A stretch of 64,000 nt of DNA from Tetranychus cinnabarinus (lineage: Eukaryota; Arthropoda; Arachnida; Trombidiformes; Tetranychidae): positions 5,518,001 to 5,582,000 of the forward strand of contig WHVY01000005.1 of assembly GCA_022266195.1 (NCBI GenBank), in the 5' to 3' direction. Both the position numbers and the translations under genes were made by a program. This document shows, piece by piece, positions 22,869 through 32,437 of this stretch; the first letter of the stretch is position 1; each line of letters opens with the position of its first letter. The notes below the pieces were generated by a model that ran no database searches, was not told the DNA's origin, and saw only the letters and a list, made by a program, of their open reading frames with translations.

Positions 22869-23405
22869 ATGATGGATACGGTGAACAACAAACCCAAGAT
22901 AAGTAATGTTGTTATGAAATATCATCTTATCAGATTTCCCTTCAAGCTCGTTGAATTAAGTGAGTATTTTCCTGATATCGATTACCGACCGGAGAGATTC
23001 AGTGGTGCTATTCTTAAGTTTGAAACTGCTTGCTTACTCATATTTAACTATGGTAAGGTAAACGTCGTCGGTGCTAAAAGCATTGACTCTGCTGATACCG
23101 CTATTGCAGCTTTCTGCCTGAAATTAAATCTATCAATCGAATTCCATGATCGTCAAATAGTTAATATGGTTGGCACTTCTAACTTCAAACGTAAGATAAA
23201 CCTCGTAAAGTTGAGCAGAGAGAAGCCTCGGTTGTTCAAATACTATCCTGAATTATTTCCGGCAGCATATTATTGTAAAGAAAAGAAAAAGTGTTTGTTA
23301 TTCCATACCGGAAAAATGATTATTACTGGTTGTAGAACATATAAAGACCTAGTAAGTCTACATAATGAAGTACATCTTTGTTTGGTGCTCTATGGATACT
23401 TGTAA
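22869..23405 (+). CDS. TATA-binding-protein-like (TBP core fold) protein, virus-like cassette
   Basis: Intact ORF of 178 aa with the two-fold repeat of the TBP core. Repeat 1 contains YRPERFSGAI and CLLIFNYGKVNVVGAKS (residues 39-71). The linker contains IVNMVGTSNF (97-106). Repeat 2 contains YYPELFPAAYY and CLLFHTGKMIITGC (125-155). All four DNA-intercalating phenylalanines of TBP have counterparts: F44, F59, F130 and F145. It lacks the long N-terminal region of cellular TBP, and the sequence is very divergent, so it is not the host's general factor. I chose ATG 22869 because it overlaps the stop of the previous ORF (22872 is also ATG). AATAAA follows at about 23514. TBP-like proteins are known from some large DNA viruses; here the likely source is a mobile or viral element. 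It is the only ORF in the cassette that is both long and unbroken, so retention by the host is possible but not shown. Confidence 0.75.
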   Translation: MMDTVNNKPKISNVVMKYHLIRFPFKLVELSEYFPDIDYRPERFSGAILKFETACLLIFNYGKVNVVGAKSIDSADTAIAAFCLKLNLSIEFHDRQIVNMVGTSNFKRKINLVKLSREKPRLFKYYPELFPAAYYCKEKKKCLLFHTGKMIITGCRTYKDLVSLHNEVHLCLVLYGYL

Positions 23406-23563
23406 GAAGTTGGAACGGCTATTAACAACATTATTCATAACTGTAATCATAATTATGCGTATATTGTACGTTAATTATGAAGTGAAATGCTATAATGACA
23501 CTTTGGAGACTTGAATAAAGCGCTTTTGCAAAGAACACTCTTTTTGTTACTTTGATTTCGCGT

Positions 23564-23572
23564 AGATGGCGT
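23564..23572 (+). promoter_or_regulatory. CTCF-core-like motif AGATGGCGT
   Basis: CGTAGATGGCGTTAT downstream of the TBP-like ORF. One base off the other copies in the window. Sequence match only. Confidence 0.25.
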
Positions 23573-23649
23573 TATGCTATATCAATAACTTGTTTTGAGA
23601 AGTGATGTTGTTTTGATTTTTCATCTTTGTCACTCCTAACATGTCATTG

Positions 23650-23731
23650 TGAAAAAGGGTCCGTTTATGGCCTGTGTAACACATAGGTGTGAAAAAGGGT
23701 CGAGATGGCCTATGTAGCACATAGGTGTGAA
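23650..23731. repeat. Two imperfect copies of a roughly 43-bp repeat
   Basis: TGTGAAAAAGGGTC...GGCCT(G/A)TGTA(A/G)CACATAGG occurs twice in tandem, with a partial third start (TGTGAAGAGGTC). Non-coding. Confidence 0.7.
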
Positions 23732-23904
23732 GAGGTCAAAATCAGGATCGGTTTAGGTCAAAGTTGAACGATGAAATAAGATGTCAGTTTAAGTTTACCA
23801 AGTTTCAAGATCAGTTTTCATTTGTGACATTTTTTCTGAATTTTTAGTCTTGATTTTTCATTTTTTTATTCCTATTATTTCATTTATCTTTTGTTTTATT
23901 TATC

Positions 23905-24389
23905 ATGAATGATAACGACGTTTTTTTCGTGACAGTGGTCGCAGTGACAAGTGTTTCGATTTCGCATAACTGCGAAATCCAACTTACCGTCAATGGAAAT
24001 AATATAACCATTTAACCTCCATCTCCACCTCCACCTCCACCACCATCTCAATCTCAACCACCACCATCACCGTCGTATTCACCTACACCGCTTTACGAGG
24101 ATTTGATTCCACCTCCATCACCATCATTCAGTATTGAAACTGATATTGAGAAGAAATGTTGTGCAAAACTGTGGATTCGTCATTTGAAAGTGACATCAGA
24201 ACAATTTTTGGTGAATCTGGTGACGAATCCTCAGTTTCATCGAGTGAATCTCTCGAACTCCCTCTTACTGCTTTTACGAAAGAAAATTGTTCAATTTGCT
24301 CTTTCCTAAGAAGAGACAAACAGGGTAAGAGGGAGTTCGAGGATTACTCGATCAATCCCAACCATTGCGCTAAGAAGCGAAAAATGTAG
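23905..24389 (+). pseudogene. Proline-rich / acidic small ORF of the virus-like cassette, broken
   Basis: ATG at 23905 opens a frame that meets TAA at 24013-24015 and then continues open with a proline-rich tract (PPPSQSQPPPSPSYSPTPLY) to about 24150. A second frame (24156-24389) reads as an acidic, Ser/Glu-rich segment (GESGDESSVSSSESLELP), a CSIC cysteine pair, a later lone Cys and a basic end AKKRKM that could be a nuclear signal. Both frames are open between 24156 and 24309. The layout (Pro-rich, acidic, CxxC, basic tail) recalls small nuclear regulatory proteins of DNA viruses, but no LxCxE motif is present and I assign no function. Confidence 0.35.
24253..24340. repeat. 16-bp perfect inverted repeat inside the acidic ORF
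   Basis: TCGAACTCCCTCTTAC at 24253-24268 is exactly complementary to 24325-24340, with 56 nt between the arms. A transcript could form a stem here. Confidence 0.8.
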
Positions 24390-25697
24390 AAGTTGTTATT
24401 AATTTGAAAATAAAAACTTCGAGAAACTTTTGATTAACTTTGTTTCATTGCTTTTTCCTTGTCCCGCCCCTTTGACTCTTCCCTACTAATTCACTACTTT
24501 TAAAGAAACCATTTCTGCTTATAAAACATTTTGGTTGACAGTGTTGGTTTTGCAGGCCGTGCTGATTTCAACGATCCTGAGGTGTTTAATCGAGTTATTG
24601 CAAGTTAATATTCGATCTAATATTATTTTGACTGAATTGTCTGTTCCATTTCTCACCAAATCCAAGGAACCATTGTCAATTTATCTGCTATTAATAGCCT
24701 GACTGCGGTAAGTCATTCTTAATTGATTTATTTCGTACAGAAATAGTAGTTCCATTTTCTAGATTCTATATTTATCGGAGCCTAGCAAAGCGAAGCGAAG
24801 ATTTTAACTCAGCTTAGCCATTTTGAAAATCGTCTTTTTGGTTTCTGTCAGCTGCCATATCACCTAAACCACTTGCCTGAATCACTAGAAACTAGAAATA
24901 TACTTCGAACAATTTGTACAGATGTCTGACAAGGCTTTCAAGGCCATCAGAGGTCATTTTTCGGGAATTCGACCTTTGACCTTGAGAGGTCGTTTGAAGG
25001 TCATTTATAAATTTTTGATTCTTTTTCATCATACTCACAAAAGATCATCATTATGGTACATATATTTGAACTGATATGGCTTAAAACCCGGGCAAATACT
25101 GAAAAACTCATATTAAATGTGATTCAACGAACCATGTTAAATGATTTGTGCATTGATCGTTGCCCACTTTTTCGCATCAGATGATCATAAGTTATGATTC
25201 AGTCAAATATTTGAGAGGATTTAAAGTGAATAGTTTCAAAGGCCTCATAGGTATAAAGATTGAAGTTCGAAATATAGATGCTTTAAAAGATGACAAAAGA
25301 AGTTAGAGGAAGAAAATGAAGTCGTTTGACTTCGTAAATTCTGGCATAAATTATCAAAACAGAGAAGCTTCCGTTGTAAGTTGAAACAGATCGTGAGTAG
25401 TCTGACTTCCAACTAGGATCTGGTCAATATTTAGCGGCTAACATTTGAATCTATCAAATTGCCAAATGTTTCTTTTAGCGAGTAAATTTTAAGAAACATT
25501 GCAATAAAAATACGATAGATTCGATCTATTCTAACGCTCCGATTCCGGCGAGCGATCGTCTGACCTAGTTATAATGTATTGAAACGTCTTTGATTTCAGA
25601 ATTCACTCATTGGGTTTATGGTGTGTCCAAAGCTGCCAAGTTCACCAAGTCAATGGCTGGTAAATTGGCTCCTGATATTAGTGTAAATAGTAAATTC

Positions 25698-25932
25698 GGT
25701 AACAGTCTAGTTATACGGACACAAAACAATAACAAAGCCGTTAATTGAGGCCCCAGGCCGTCCAAGCACAACCGAACCTAACCAATCAAACCTAACCTAA
25801 CCTAATCTAACCTAATCTAACCTAACCTAACCTAACCTAACCTAGTCCGACCTAGAGCGCGATAATAATCGATTATTTATTTGAATCTATAGCACTGTTT
25901 ATTATATGTGTCCGTATAACTAGACTCTCACC
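25698..25932. mobile_element. 235-bp MITE with 8-bp target duplication, carrying telomeric repeats
   Basis: The ends are inverted repeats of about 26 bp, including a perfect 20-bp block (AGTCTAGTTATACGGACACA and its complement) and outermost bases GGT...ACC. The flanks repeat GTAAATTC (25690-25697 and 25933-25940). An 8-bp duplication fits the hAT, P or Merlin superfamilies. It sits inside SDR exon 2. It has no ORF. Its middle is a CCTAA array, listed separately. Confidence 0.85.
25791..25845 (+). repeat. Interstitial arthropod telomere-type array (CCTAA/TTAGG), 11 units
   Basis: Eleven consecutive 5-mers: eight CCTAA, two TCTAA and a final CCTAG. Degenerate units extend to the left (ACCGAACCTAACC). 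TTAGG is the ancestral arthropod telomere unit. The array lies wholly inside the MITE at 25698-25932. Confidence 0.9.
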
Positions 25933-26384
25933 GTAAATTCAGTTAATCCTGGCGCAGTTCATACTCATCCCCTTGAACCTTCAATGTTGGAAAAATTTAT
26001 ATCCATGAAACCCTTAAAACGAATTGCTGAATCAATAGAGATTGCTAACTTAATCGCTTTCCTGGTATCTGGCGCTTCAAGAAACATGACTGGTTCCATT
26101 GTTGTTTCTGATTCACGATTTCTTTGTGCTGATCCATACAAAGTACTCTCGGGAAAATAAGATTTGAAATACAGTCATGATTAAAAAAGTTCAAACTTTG
26201 TTAACCTTGTTAAGTTAATTTGTAAGCGAGATGTGATTGTTTCAAGCTAAAGGTATCTGATTTTAATAAGAATACTTGTAAATGATGTTTAATAGTCAAC
26301 TAGAGTCATGTAACCGATAACAATTAGTATTCAATAAGCTACTCGATAAGGCTAAAAGTATTTATGAGTTTGACGACCAATATA

Positions 26385-26600
26385 AATGTTTATTGCTTTA
26401 ATTGTATTTAAAGTGGAATAAAGTGAGAACATAAACTTTAATCGAAGAATACACCGTTTCTGCAGGATTGATGGTAAATTTTGATTCTAATGAAATAATC
26501 GGCAATTCAGACAAATATTTTACGATCTTCAGTACCATTGTCAGAAGAAATGAGAGATTCCCTGACTTTCCGTTTGTTGATTAGATTCAATTGCGAATGA
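26385..26600 (-). pseudogene. Gustatory receptor relic (N-terminal part)
   Basis: Nucleotide similarity to 51040-51235 of the intact receptor gene on the same strand: TTCTGCAGGATTGAT, GTTGATT(C)TAATGAAAT and TTTCCGTTTGT-type blocks occur in the same order. There is no open frame. Confidence 0.6.
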
Positions 26601-26777
26601 ACTAAAAGAAATTAAATAATTATTCAGAGTAATTTTATTGTTTAATGAATACACTTAAGCATTTGCAATGTCAATCAAACTCAAAAATGGTGAGAGAGTT
26701 GTTTTGTCTGAATAATGGCTATAATGAAAAAACTCAAAAAACTAAAGCTTGTTATCGTTATGAAGTTTAATTGCATT

Positions 26778-27636
26778 TTATATTCCCGAGAGCACTTTGT
26801 ATGGGTCAGCACAAAGGTATCCTGAATCAGAGACAACAATGGAACCAGTCATGTTTCTTGAAGCATCAGATGCCAGGAAAGCGATTAAGTTAGCAATCTC
26901 TATTGGTTCAGCAATTCGTTTTAAGGGTTTCATGGATATAAATTTTTCCAACATTGAAGGTTCAAGGGGATGAGTATGAACGGCACCAGGATTGACTGAA
27001 TTCACTCTAATATTAGGAGCCAATTTGCCAGCCATTGACTTGGTGAACATATCAAGTGCAGCTTTGGAAACACCATAAACCCAATGAGATGGATTCTGCA
27101 ACAAAAGACGTTTCAATGCATTTTAAAATTTAGAATGTGGAATTACTATTTCTGTACGTAATAAATCAATTAAGAATTACTTACCGCAGTCAGGCTATTA
27201 ATAGCAGATACATTGACTATGTTCCTTTAGATTTGTTAAGAAATGGAACAGACAATTCAGTCAGACGAATAATAGATCGAACATTGACTTGCATGTTTCG
27301 ATCGTACTCAACAAGGTAATTGGGATCATCAAAATCAGGGAAACCATGAAGACCAGCATTGTTTACCAAAATGTCCAAAGTTTTATAAGCAGAGATTGTC
27401 TCTTCGAAGGTTCGAATAACATCTTCATCTCTAACGAAGTCAGCCTTAATAACAACAGGCTTGTAGTGATGAGGTGACTTGAATTCACATTCAGCAGCAA
27501 CTTTATCCAGTTTACTTTGATTACGTCCAACTACGGCCACTTTAGCACCTAAAGATGAAAAGAGTATAGCTGTTGCTTTTCCGATTCCATCACTTGAACC
27601 AGTAATTAAGGCTACTTTATTATTCAAATCAATCAT
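26778..27636 (-). pseudogene. SDR gene with a single-base deletion at the end of exon 1
   Basis: Exon 1 runs 27636-27185 and exon 2 runs 27095-26778. It encodes a classical NAD(P)-binding SDR: TGSSDGIG cofactor loop, LVNNAG, and YGVSK active site. It ends in ADPYKVLSGI. Exon 1 is 452 nt, whereas all other complete copies have 453. The missing base is at about 27236, in the GGAACATAG segment where others read GGAAACATTG, and it creates a TAG. Everything else is in frame, so the lesion is either very recent or a sequencing error. This WVYG-type copy lies on the minus strand. A shared core promoter element precedes it at 27712-27733. Confidence 0.85.
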
Positions 27637-27711
27637 TTTTAAATTTGACTTTTATAACAGTTGAATCGATGAACACAGTGAATGTTATTTTTTAACTGAT
27701 ATCAATTTGAT

Positions 27712-27733
27712 GCTGTGAGTTGCTTTAAATACT
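27712..27733 (-). promoter_or_regulatory. Core promoter element shared by SDR copies
   Basis: GTATTTAAAGCAACTCACAG on the minus strand, with the element starting 97 bp before the ATG at 27636. The same element occurs at the same distance in the SDR gene at 29449. ATTTAAA is probably a TATA variant. Confidence 0.55.
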
Positions 27734-28303
27734 TAATAAAATTAAATGTTGGATTATTGAATGTTAAGTTTTGCCCTTTTTGGTAACCAATGTCGGGATT
27801 TAACTATCAACACCAATGAGTCGCTAGGTCAGTGCAGTTATTATGAACTTGATTCTCAATAAAATCCAACAAGACTGCACGTATCTATTTACCTAAGTAC
27901 AAAAGCACGCAGAGCAAATGCTCTAACGTTATCGTGTTAGAGTCGAGTACATTATAACTGCACCAAATGATTTTGTTTATTTTCACTTACGAATGGGTAT
28001 TGAAAGCTTAGAGCCTAATGATAATAGTTATATAAATAAATAAGGCATATCAAAGAGCACCAATTATTCGTTAGGTGGTTATGCACTTGACTCTCGATAA
28101 AATCTAATTAGGGCATCTGTTTCGATTGCTTGCTTATGTACTCATAGGTAAATTTTCGTTTGCATTGGGATTAGGTATTATGGAGAGTAAAGTGAACCAA
28201 CAGAGCATCTGATGCTCTTTGAAAGTTCAATCCCTAATCTGGTAACCAGTAATAATTGAAACACTTTTCGATCAACTGAATTTCGGTTTGGTTGTAATAA
28301 GTA

Positions 28304-28526
28304 AAGGGTGTTAAGGTTTATTTCTTGCAAAAACAGGGGAAAGAAAAACGATCTTATCTGAAGATAGAGATGAAATCACAAAGATAAAAGGTTAATCAAA
28401 ATACCCAAGCAAATGAAAGTGACCGATTCATATTTATCGCCATGTTATCACCATTTTCATCTCTATTTTCAGATAAGATCGCTTTTACCTTTTTCTATTT
28501 TGCAAGAAATAAACCTTAACACCCTT
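28304..28526. mobile_element. MITE, 223 bp, TA-flanked
   Basis: The ends AAGGGTGTTAAGGTTTATTT and their inverted copy extend into a longer, looser stem around GATCTTATCTGAA. TA flanks both sides (28302-28303 and 28527-28528). No ORF. Tc1/mariner-like non-autonomous element just upstream of an SDR exon 1. Confidence 0.8.
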
Positions 28527-28618
28527 TATTTTGAAAGAAACTAAATAGCTCCTAATTGATAAAAAAAATTATTCGTTGTGTTCGTTGGTTCAAGTGTTAT
28601 AAAATTTAACTTCATAAA

Positions 28619-28810
28619 ATGATTGATTTGGATAATAAAGTAGCCTTAATCACTGGAACAAGTGATGGAATCGGAAAAGCAACAGTTTTACTCTTCTCAT
28701 CTTTAGGAGCTAAAGTGACCATAGTTGGACGAGATCAAACCAAACTGGATAAAGTTGCTGCTGAATGTGAAGCAAATTCACCTCATCACTACAAGCCAGT
28801 TGTTATCATT
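28619..28810 (+). pseudogene. SDR exon 1, 5' fragment
   Basis: A clean start, MIDLDNKVALITGTSDGIG, runs to HYKPVVI and is then fused to sequence that resembles the upstream flank of other SDR copies (compare 33560-33620 and 37660-37720). The dehydrogenase core after residue 63 is lost. Confidence 0.85.
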
Positions 28811-29351
28811 TCTGTTGACAATTTTTTGGTGAATGTTGATAGGTACAAAGTTCTTTTATCATATTTTTTTACAAGTAAAACTTATGTACCATTTAAATTT
28901 CCCCTTTCATACAATTAAACAATAGATTCATCTGGAAATCACAGAACCAAAAGATCACTGTTACTTTATTCACTCATTTGCAGTTTTTGTAAACGCGATC
29001 AAGTTTTGTTTACTATTCTGTTGTAACAAAGCAGCTTTAATCACAGTCTCAAGTGATGAATTCAGAAAAACATAACTTTGTTTTCACTTGCCTCACTTTC
29101 AGATTTTTATAAAGCGGAGATATCAATGATAATATTTAGGAGTACACAGTAAAAGAAATAGCAAAGAGCACTGCATGCTCGTTTGGTAGTTATTATGCAC
29201 TTAATTATCGATAACATCTAATCAGACAGCAAACCTGCATTTGCTTATCAGTAAATGAGTACCGAGAAACTTATGATCTTTGCTAGTTCAATCCCTAGTT
29301 TCATAACACTTTTCATTCAATCAGTCATATGAAAAAAATTTGGTCCAATTT

Positions 29352-29373
29352 AGTATTTAAAGCAATTCACAGC
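29352..29373 (+). promoter_or_regulatory. Core promoter element shared by SDR copies
   Basis: AGTATTTAAAGCAATTCACA begins 97 bp before the ATG at 29449. It differs from the minus-strand copy at 27712-27733 by one base in 22. Likely TATA variant plus start-site context. Confidence 0.55.
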
Positions 29374-29448
29374 TCCAATTGCTATTAGTTAAAAAATGAC
29401 ATTTACTGTGTTCATCGATTCAACTGTTGTAAAAGTCAATTTCAAATA

Positions 29449-30274
29449 ATGATCGATTTGGATAATAAAGTTGCTTTAATCACTGGTTCTAGTGATGGAA
29501 TCGGAAAAGCAACAGCTTTACTCTTTTCATCATTAGGTGCTAAAGTGGCCATAGTTGGACGGGATCAAAGTAAACTGGATAAAGTTGCTGCTGAATGCGA
29601 AGCCGAGTCACCTTATCACTACAAGCCTGTTGTTATCAAGGCTGATTTTATTAGAGATGAAGACGTCGTTCGAACCTTTGAAGAAACCATTTCTGCTTAT
29701 AAAACTTTGGACATTTTAGTTAACAGTGCTGGTCTTTCTAGTTACACCGATTTGGCTGATCCTAACTATCTTGATGACTATGATCGTGTTATGCAAGTTA
29801 ATGTTAGATCAGTTATTCGTTTGACTGAATTGTCTGTTCCATTTCTTACCAAATCTAATGGATCCATTGTCAATGTATCTGCTGTTAGCTCCATGACGTC
29901 GGTAAGTTTCGAAGAAGTTTAATAAACCTTTGAGTAAAAATATCACATTGTGATTCTTTAATGGCTGCTCCTTTCAGAATCCAACTCGCTGGGTTTATGG
30001 TATGTCGAAGGCCGCACTTGATATGTTCACCAAGTCAATGGCTGGTAAATTGGCTCCAAATATTAGAGTTAATTCAGTCAATCCTGGTGGAGTACACACT
30101 CATTACATTGAGCCCTCATTGATGGAAAAATTCAAGGCTATGAAACCCTTAAATCGACTCGCTGAACCAATAGACATTGCCAACTTAATCGCCTTCCTCG
30201 CATCTGATGCTTCAAGAAACATGACTGGTTCAATCGTTGTTTCGGATTCTGGATTTCTTTGTGCTGATCCATAG
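29449..30274 (+). CDS. Short-chain dehydrogenase/reductase, WVYG type
   Basis: Exons 29449-29901 and 29978-30274 give 249 aa in a classical SDR fold. The cofactor motif TGSSDGIG is at residues 12-19, NSAG replaces the usual NNAG, VNVSAV carries the catalytic Ser, and Y158-x3-K162 sits in WVYGMSK. SDRs are soluble NAD(P)(H)-dependent oxidoreductases of alcohols, ketones or steroids; the substrate is unknown here. In spider mites the family is often discussed in connection with diet and xenobiotic response. The protein stops at ...CADP because TAC has become TAG at 30272. Sister copies run about seven residues further, so the tail is lost but the core is complete. The 3' flank (30294-30408) is nearly identical to that of the pseudogene ending at 26160, showing a recent duplication. 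Confidence 0.85.
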
Positions 30275-31421
30275 AAAGTACTCTCGGGAAAATAAGATTT
30301 GAAATACAGTCATGATTAAAAAAATTCAAACTTTGTTAACCTTGTTAAGTTAATTTGTAAGCGAGATGTGATTGTTTCAAGCTAAAGGTATCTGATTTTT
30401 AATAAGAAACTTACTCGTTAGATATTTTTTCTTCATCGAAAGTTTATTGATTTTTGTAAATTATTTTTATTAAGACTGTACATACACATCAAAATTATTA
30501 TGATAACCATGCCTCTCTTGCAACTATTTATTATACCAAATTTTGTACTATCAACCTCACTCCAGCAGACCGCAGACTTCCGCAGATCACATTTCAGATA
30601 ATTTCTTTTGCTCATGTTGCTAATTATAACATAACCTAAAAGTAATCATCACACCAAATCAACCCGACTCTTCTTAGCCCTTTACTGCCCATTTGCTTTT
30701 GTACTGATTTTTTCATGTATTTTCATGATTCATACCTAATCTGCTCTCTTCTTTTCTCATTTTTCTTTCTATCATTCAATTGATTTACATTTACAATTGT
30801 ATATGCGACTATAGTGTACTCTCTATAATGTGATTGCGAAAATGAAGCCCTGAATGAAAACTGTCCAAATTTGCTCTATCGAGAGGTTTTGAGCATTTTT
30901 GCAAGCCTAAGCTTTAAGTTGAGGGGAAAATCCTAGCTTAGCATATCTGTGACTCTAGAAAAAATTGGTTGAAATCATTGAAAAATTAGCTAGACTTAAT
31001 CTGAGGAAACTTGTTAAAAAGTTGTGTGAAATTCTTATTGAAGTTGGTATTAGTAGTTCAATTATTAAGGGATCGATTTTTCAAGAAATATTGTTTTGTG
31101 TTCATTAACACTGTTTCTCATGGAAACTTGTTGTTTTGCTGTTGTTTTCAATTTCAATTGAATTGGACAAGCCTTGGTTATCAGTTAAGAAATTGAACCA
31201 TCAAAAAGCTGCAATTGTTCGGTAGTTAGTTCACTTGCACTTTGATAATTCAATTCTTAGACTGGTAACCAGAAATAAGTGAAACAATTTCCATTCAATC
31301 AAGTTGCTTAATCAAAGTAGGCTTGATTCAGTATTTGCAGCAACTCACAGCTTCAAATTACGATCGTTGAAAAAAATTATTATGTTTATTGATTAAACTG
31401 TAGTAAAAGTCAACTTTAAAA
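30275..31421. other. Spacer between SDR copies
   Basis: The first 130 bp repeat the 3' flank seen after 26160. The rest shows no gene or clear mobile element. The promoter-like element before the next SDR copy is at 31330-31351. Confidence 0.5.
31330..31351 (+). promoter_or_regulatory. Diverged SDR core promoter element
   Basis: AGTATTTGCAGCAACTCACA lies 92 bp before the ATG at 31422. The TTTAAAG core has changed to TTTGCAG, which would weaken a TATA function. Confidence 0.4.
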
Positions 31422-32125
31422 ATGATTGATTTAAACAATAAAGTTGCTTTAATTACTGGTTCAAGTGATGGAATCGGAAAAGCAACAGCTATACTCTTTT
31501 CATCGTTAGGTGCTAAAGTGGCCATAGTTGGACGTGATCAAACCAAACTGGATAAAGTTGCTGCTGAATGTGAAGCAAAGTAGCCTCATCAGCACAAGCC
31601 AGTTGTTATTAAGGCTGATTTTGTTAGAGATGAAGATGTTGTTCGAAATTTTGAAGAAATCATTTCTGCTTATAAAACTTTAGACATTTTGGTAAACAAT
31701 GCTGGTCTATCTTCAAAAAAAGGGTTTGGTGAACCTGATGCATTGGCTGATTATGATCGAGTACAGCAGATTAATGTTCGCGCCGTTGTTCGTCTGACTG
31801 AATTAGCTGCATCACACTTGAAGGAAACCAATGGATCTATTGTTAATGTTTCAAGTATTGCAGCTATAAGACCCGTGAGTAAAATGGTTTTTTGAATTAC
31901 GGCTACTAGATTTACTGCAAACAGTGTAGTCTGAGCTTTTGATATGCAATTTCAAATATTTTTAATTTGATGTGTTGATGTTATCGAAAGAAGTTCTTAT
32001 TTAAAAAGAGTGCAGGCAAAAAGTCGAGCATTCGAGTTAAATTTTGAGTCTTGGTAGGTTTGTAGAAGAATAAAATTTAGTACATTAGAGCTATTGAATA
32101 AATTCTCCGATTGATAGAATTGTGG

Positions 32126-32263
32126 TCAAAGTTCAAACTTCGATCGCCTTTGTTCAATTATGGAAGTAGTATTACTCGAAATAAGTGTATTTCTGGTTGA
32201 CCATCAAAGGTTACACCATTTACTTTAATAATTGAACAAAGGCCATCGAAGTTGCAACTTTGA
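32126..32263. repeat. Inverted-repeat element in an SDR intron
   Basis: 36-bp arms (TCAAAGTTCAAACTTCGATC... and its near-complement) surround about 66 bp. Probably the ends of a small non-autonomous element, which would explain the enlarged intron. Confidence 0.6.
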
Positions 32264-32428
32264 CCTCGATTTTCTCAAAAACTGTGGATCAGAGAAATTT
32301 TTAAATCGCACGATTAGACTCAGGTTTCATGTCCCTACAAACTAACAGAGTCTAAATTTGAAAGAAATTAATTTTTAACCGTTTTTGCCCATTTGTGTCA
32401 ATTTTTGCATAGAGTGACAATTGTTTTG

Positions 32429-32437
32429 GCGCCCTCT
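32429..32437 (-). promoter_or_regulatory. CTCF-core-like motif AGAGGGCGC
   Basis: ATAGAGGGCGCCAAA on the minus strand, in the inserted part of an SDR intron. Sequence match only. Confidence 0.3.

Larger units (their letters stand above)
24498..26160 (+). pseudogene. SDR pseudogene (WVYG type), MITE-disrupted
   Basis: Exon 1 is only the 3' third (from FKETISAYK, about 24498, to the GTAAGT donor near 24713), with lost bases and stops. Exon 2 starts after TTTCAG near 25600 and keeps THWVYGVSKA. A 235-bp MITE interrupts it at 25698-25932, and it then continues through NPGAVHTHPLEPSMLEKF to a stop at 26158-26160. Even without the MITE it could not encode a working enzyme. Its intron (about 24714-25599) holds AGGTCA-like elements but no gene. 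Confidence 0.85.

Noticed and set aside
24128..24319. 63-codon minus-strand ORF with acidic residues
   Set aside because: Shadow of the plus-strand acidic ORF in the opposite strand.
18719..25600. CRISPR array suggested by short spaced repeats
   Set aside because: Repeats are tandem or inverted without regular unique spacers, and the genome is eukaryotic.
25791..25845. True chromosome end or fusion point
   Set aside because: The array is only eleven units and lies wholly within a MITE with target duplications, and SDR sequence continues on both sides.
28195..28250. tRNA-like anticodon arm (AGAGC ATCTGAT GCTCT) followed by TTCAATC
   Set aside because: The T stem does not pair and no acceptor stem or D arm was found; at most a remnant of a tRNA-derived SINE.
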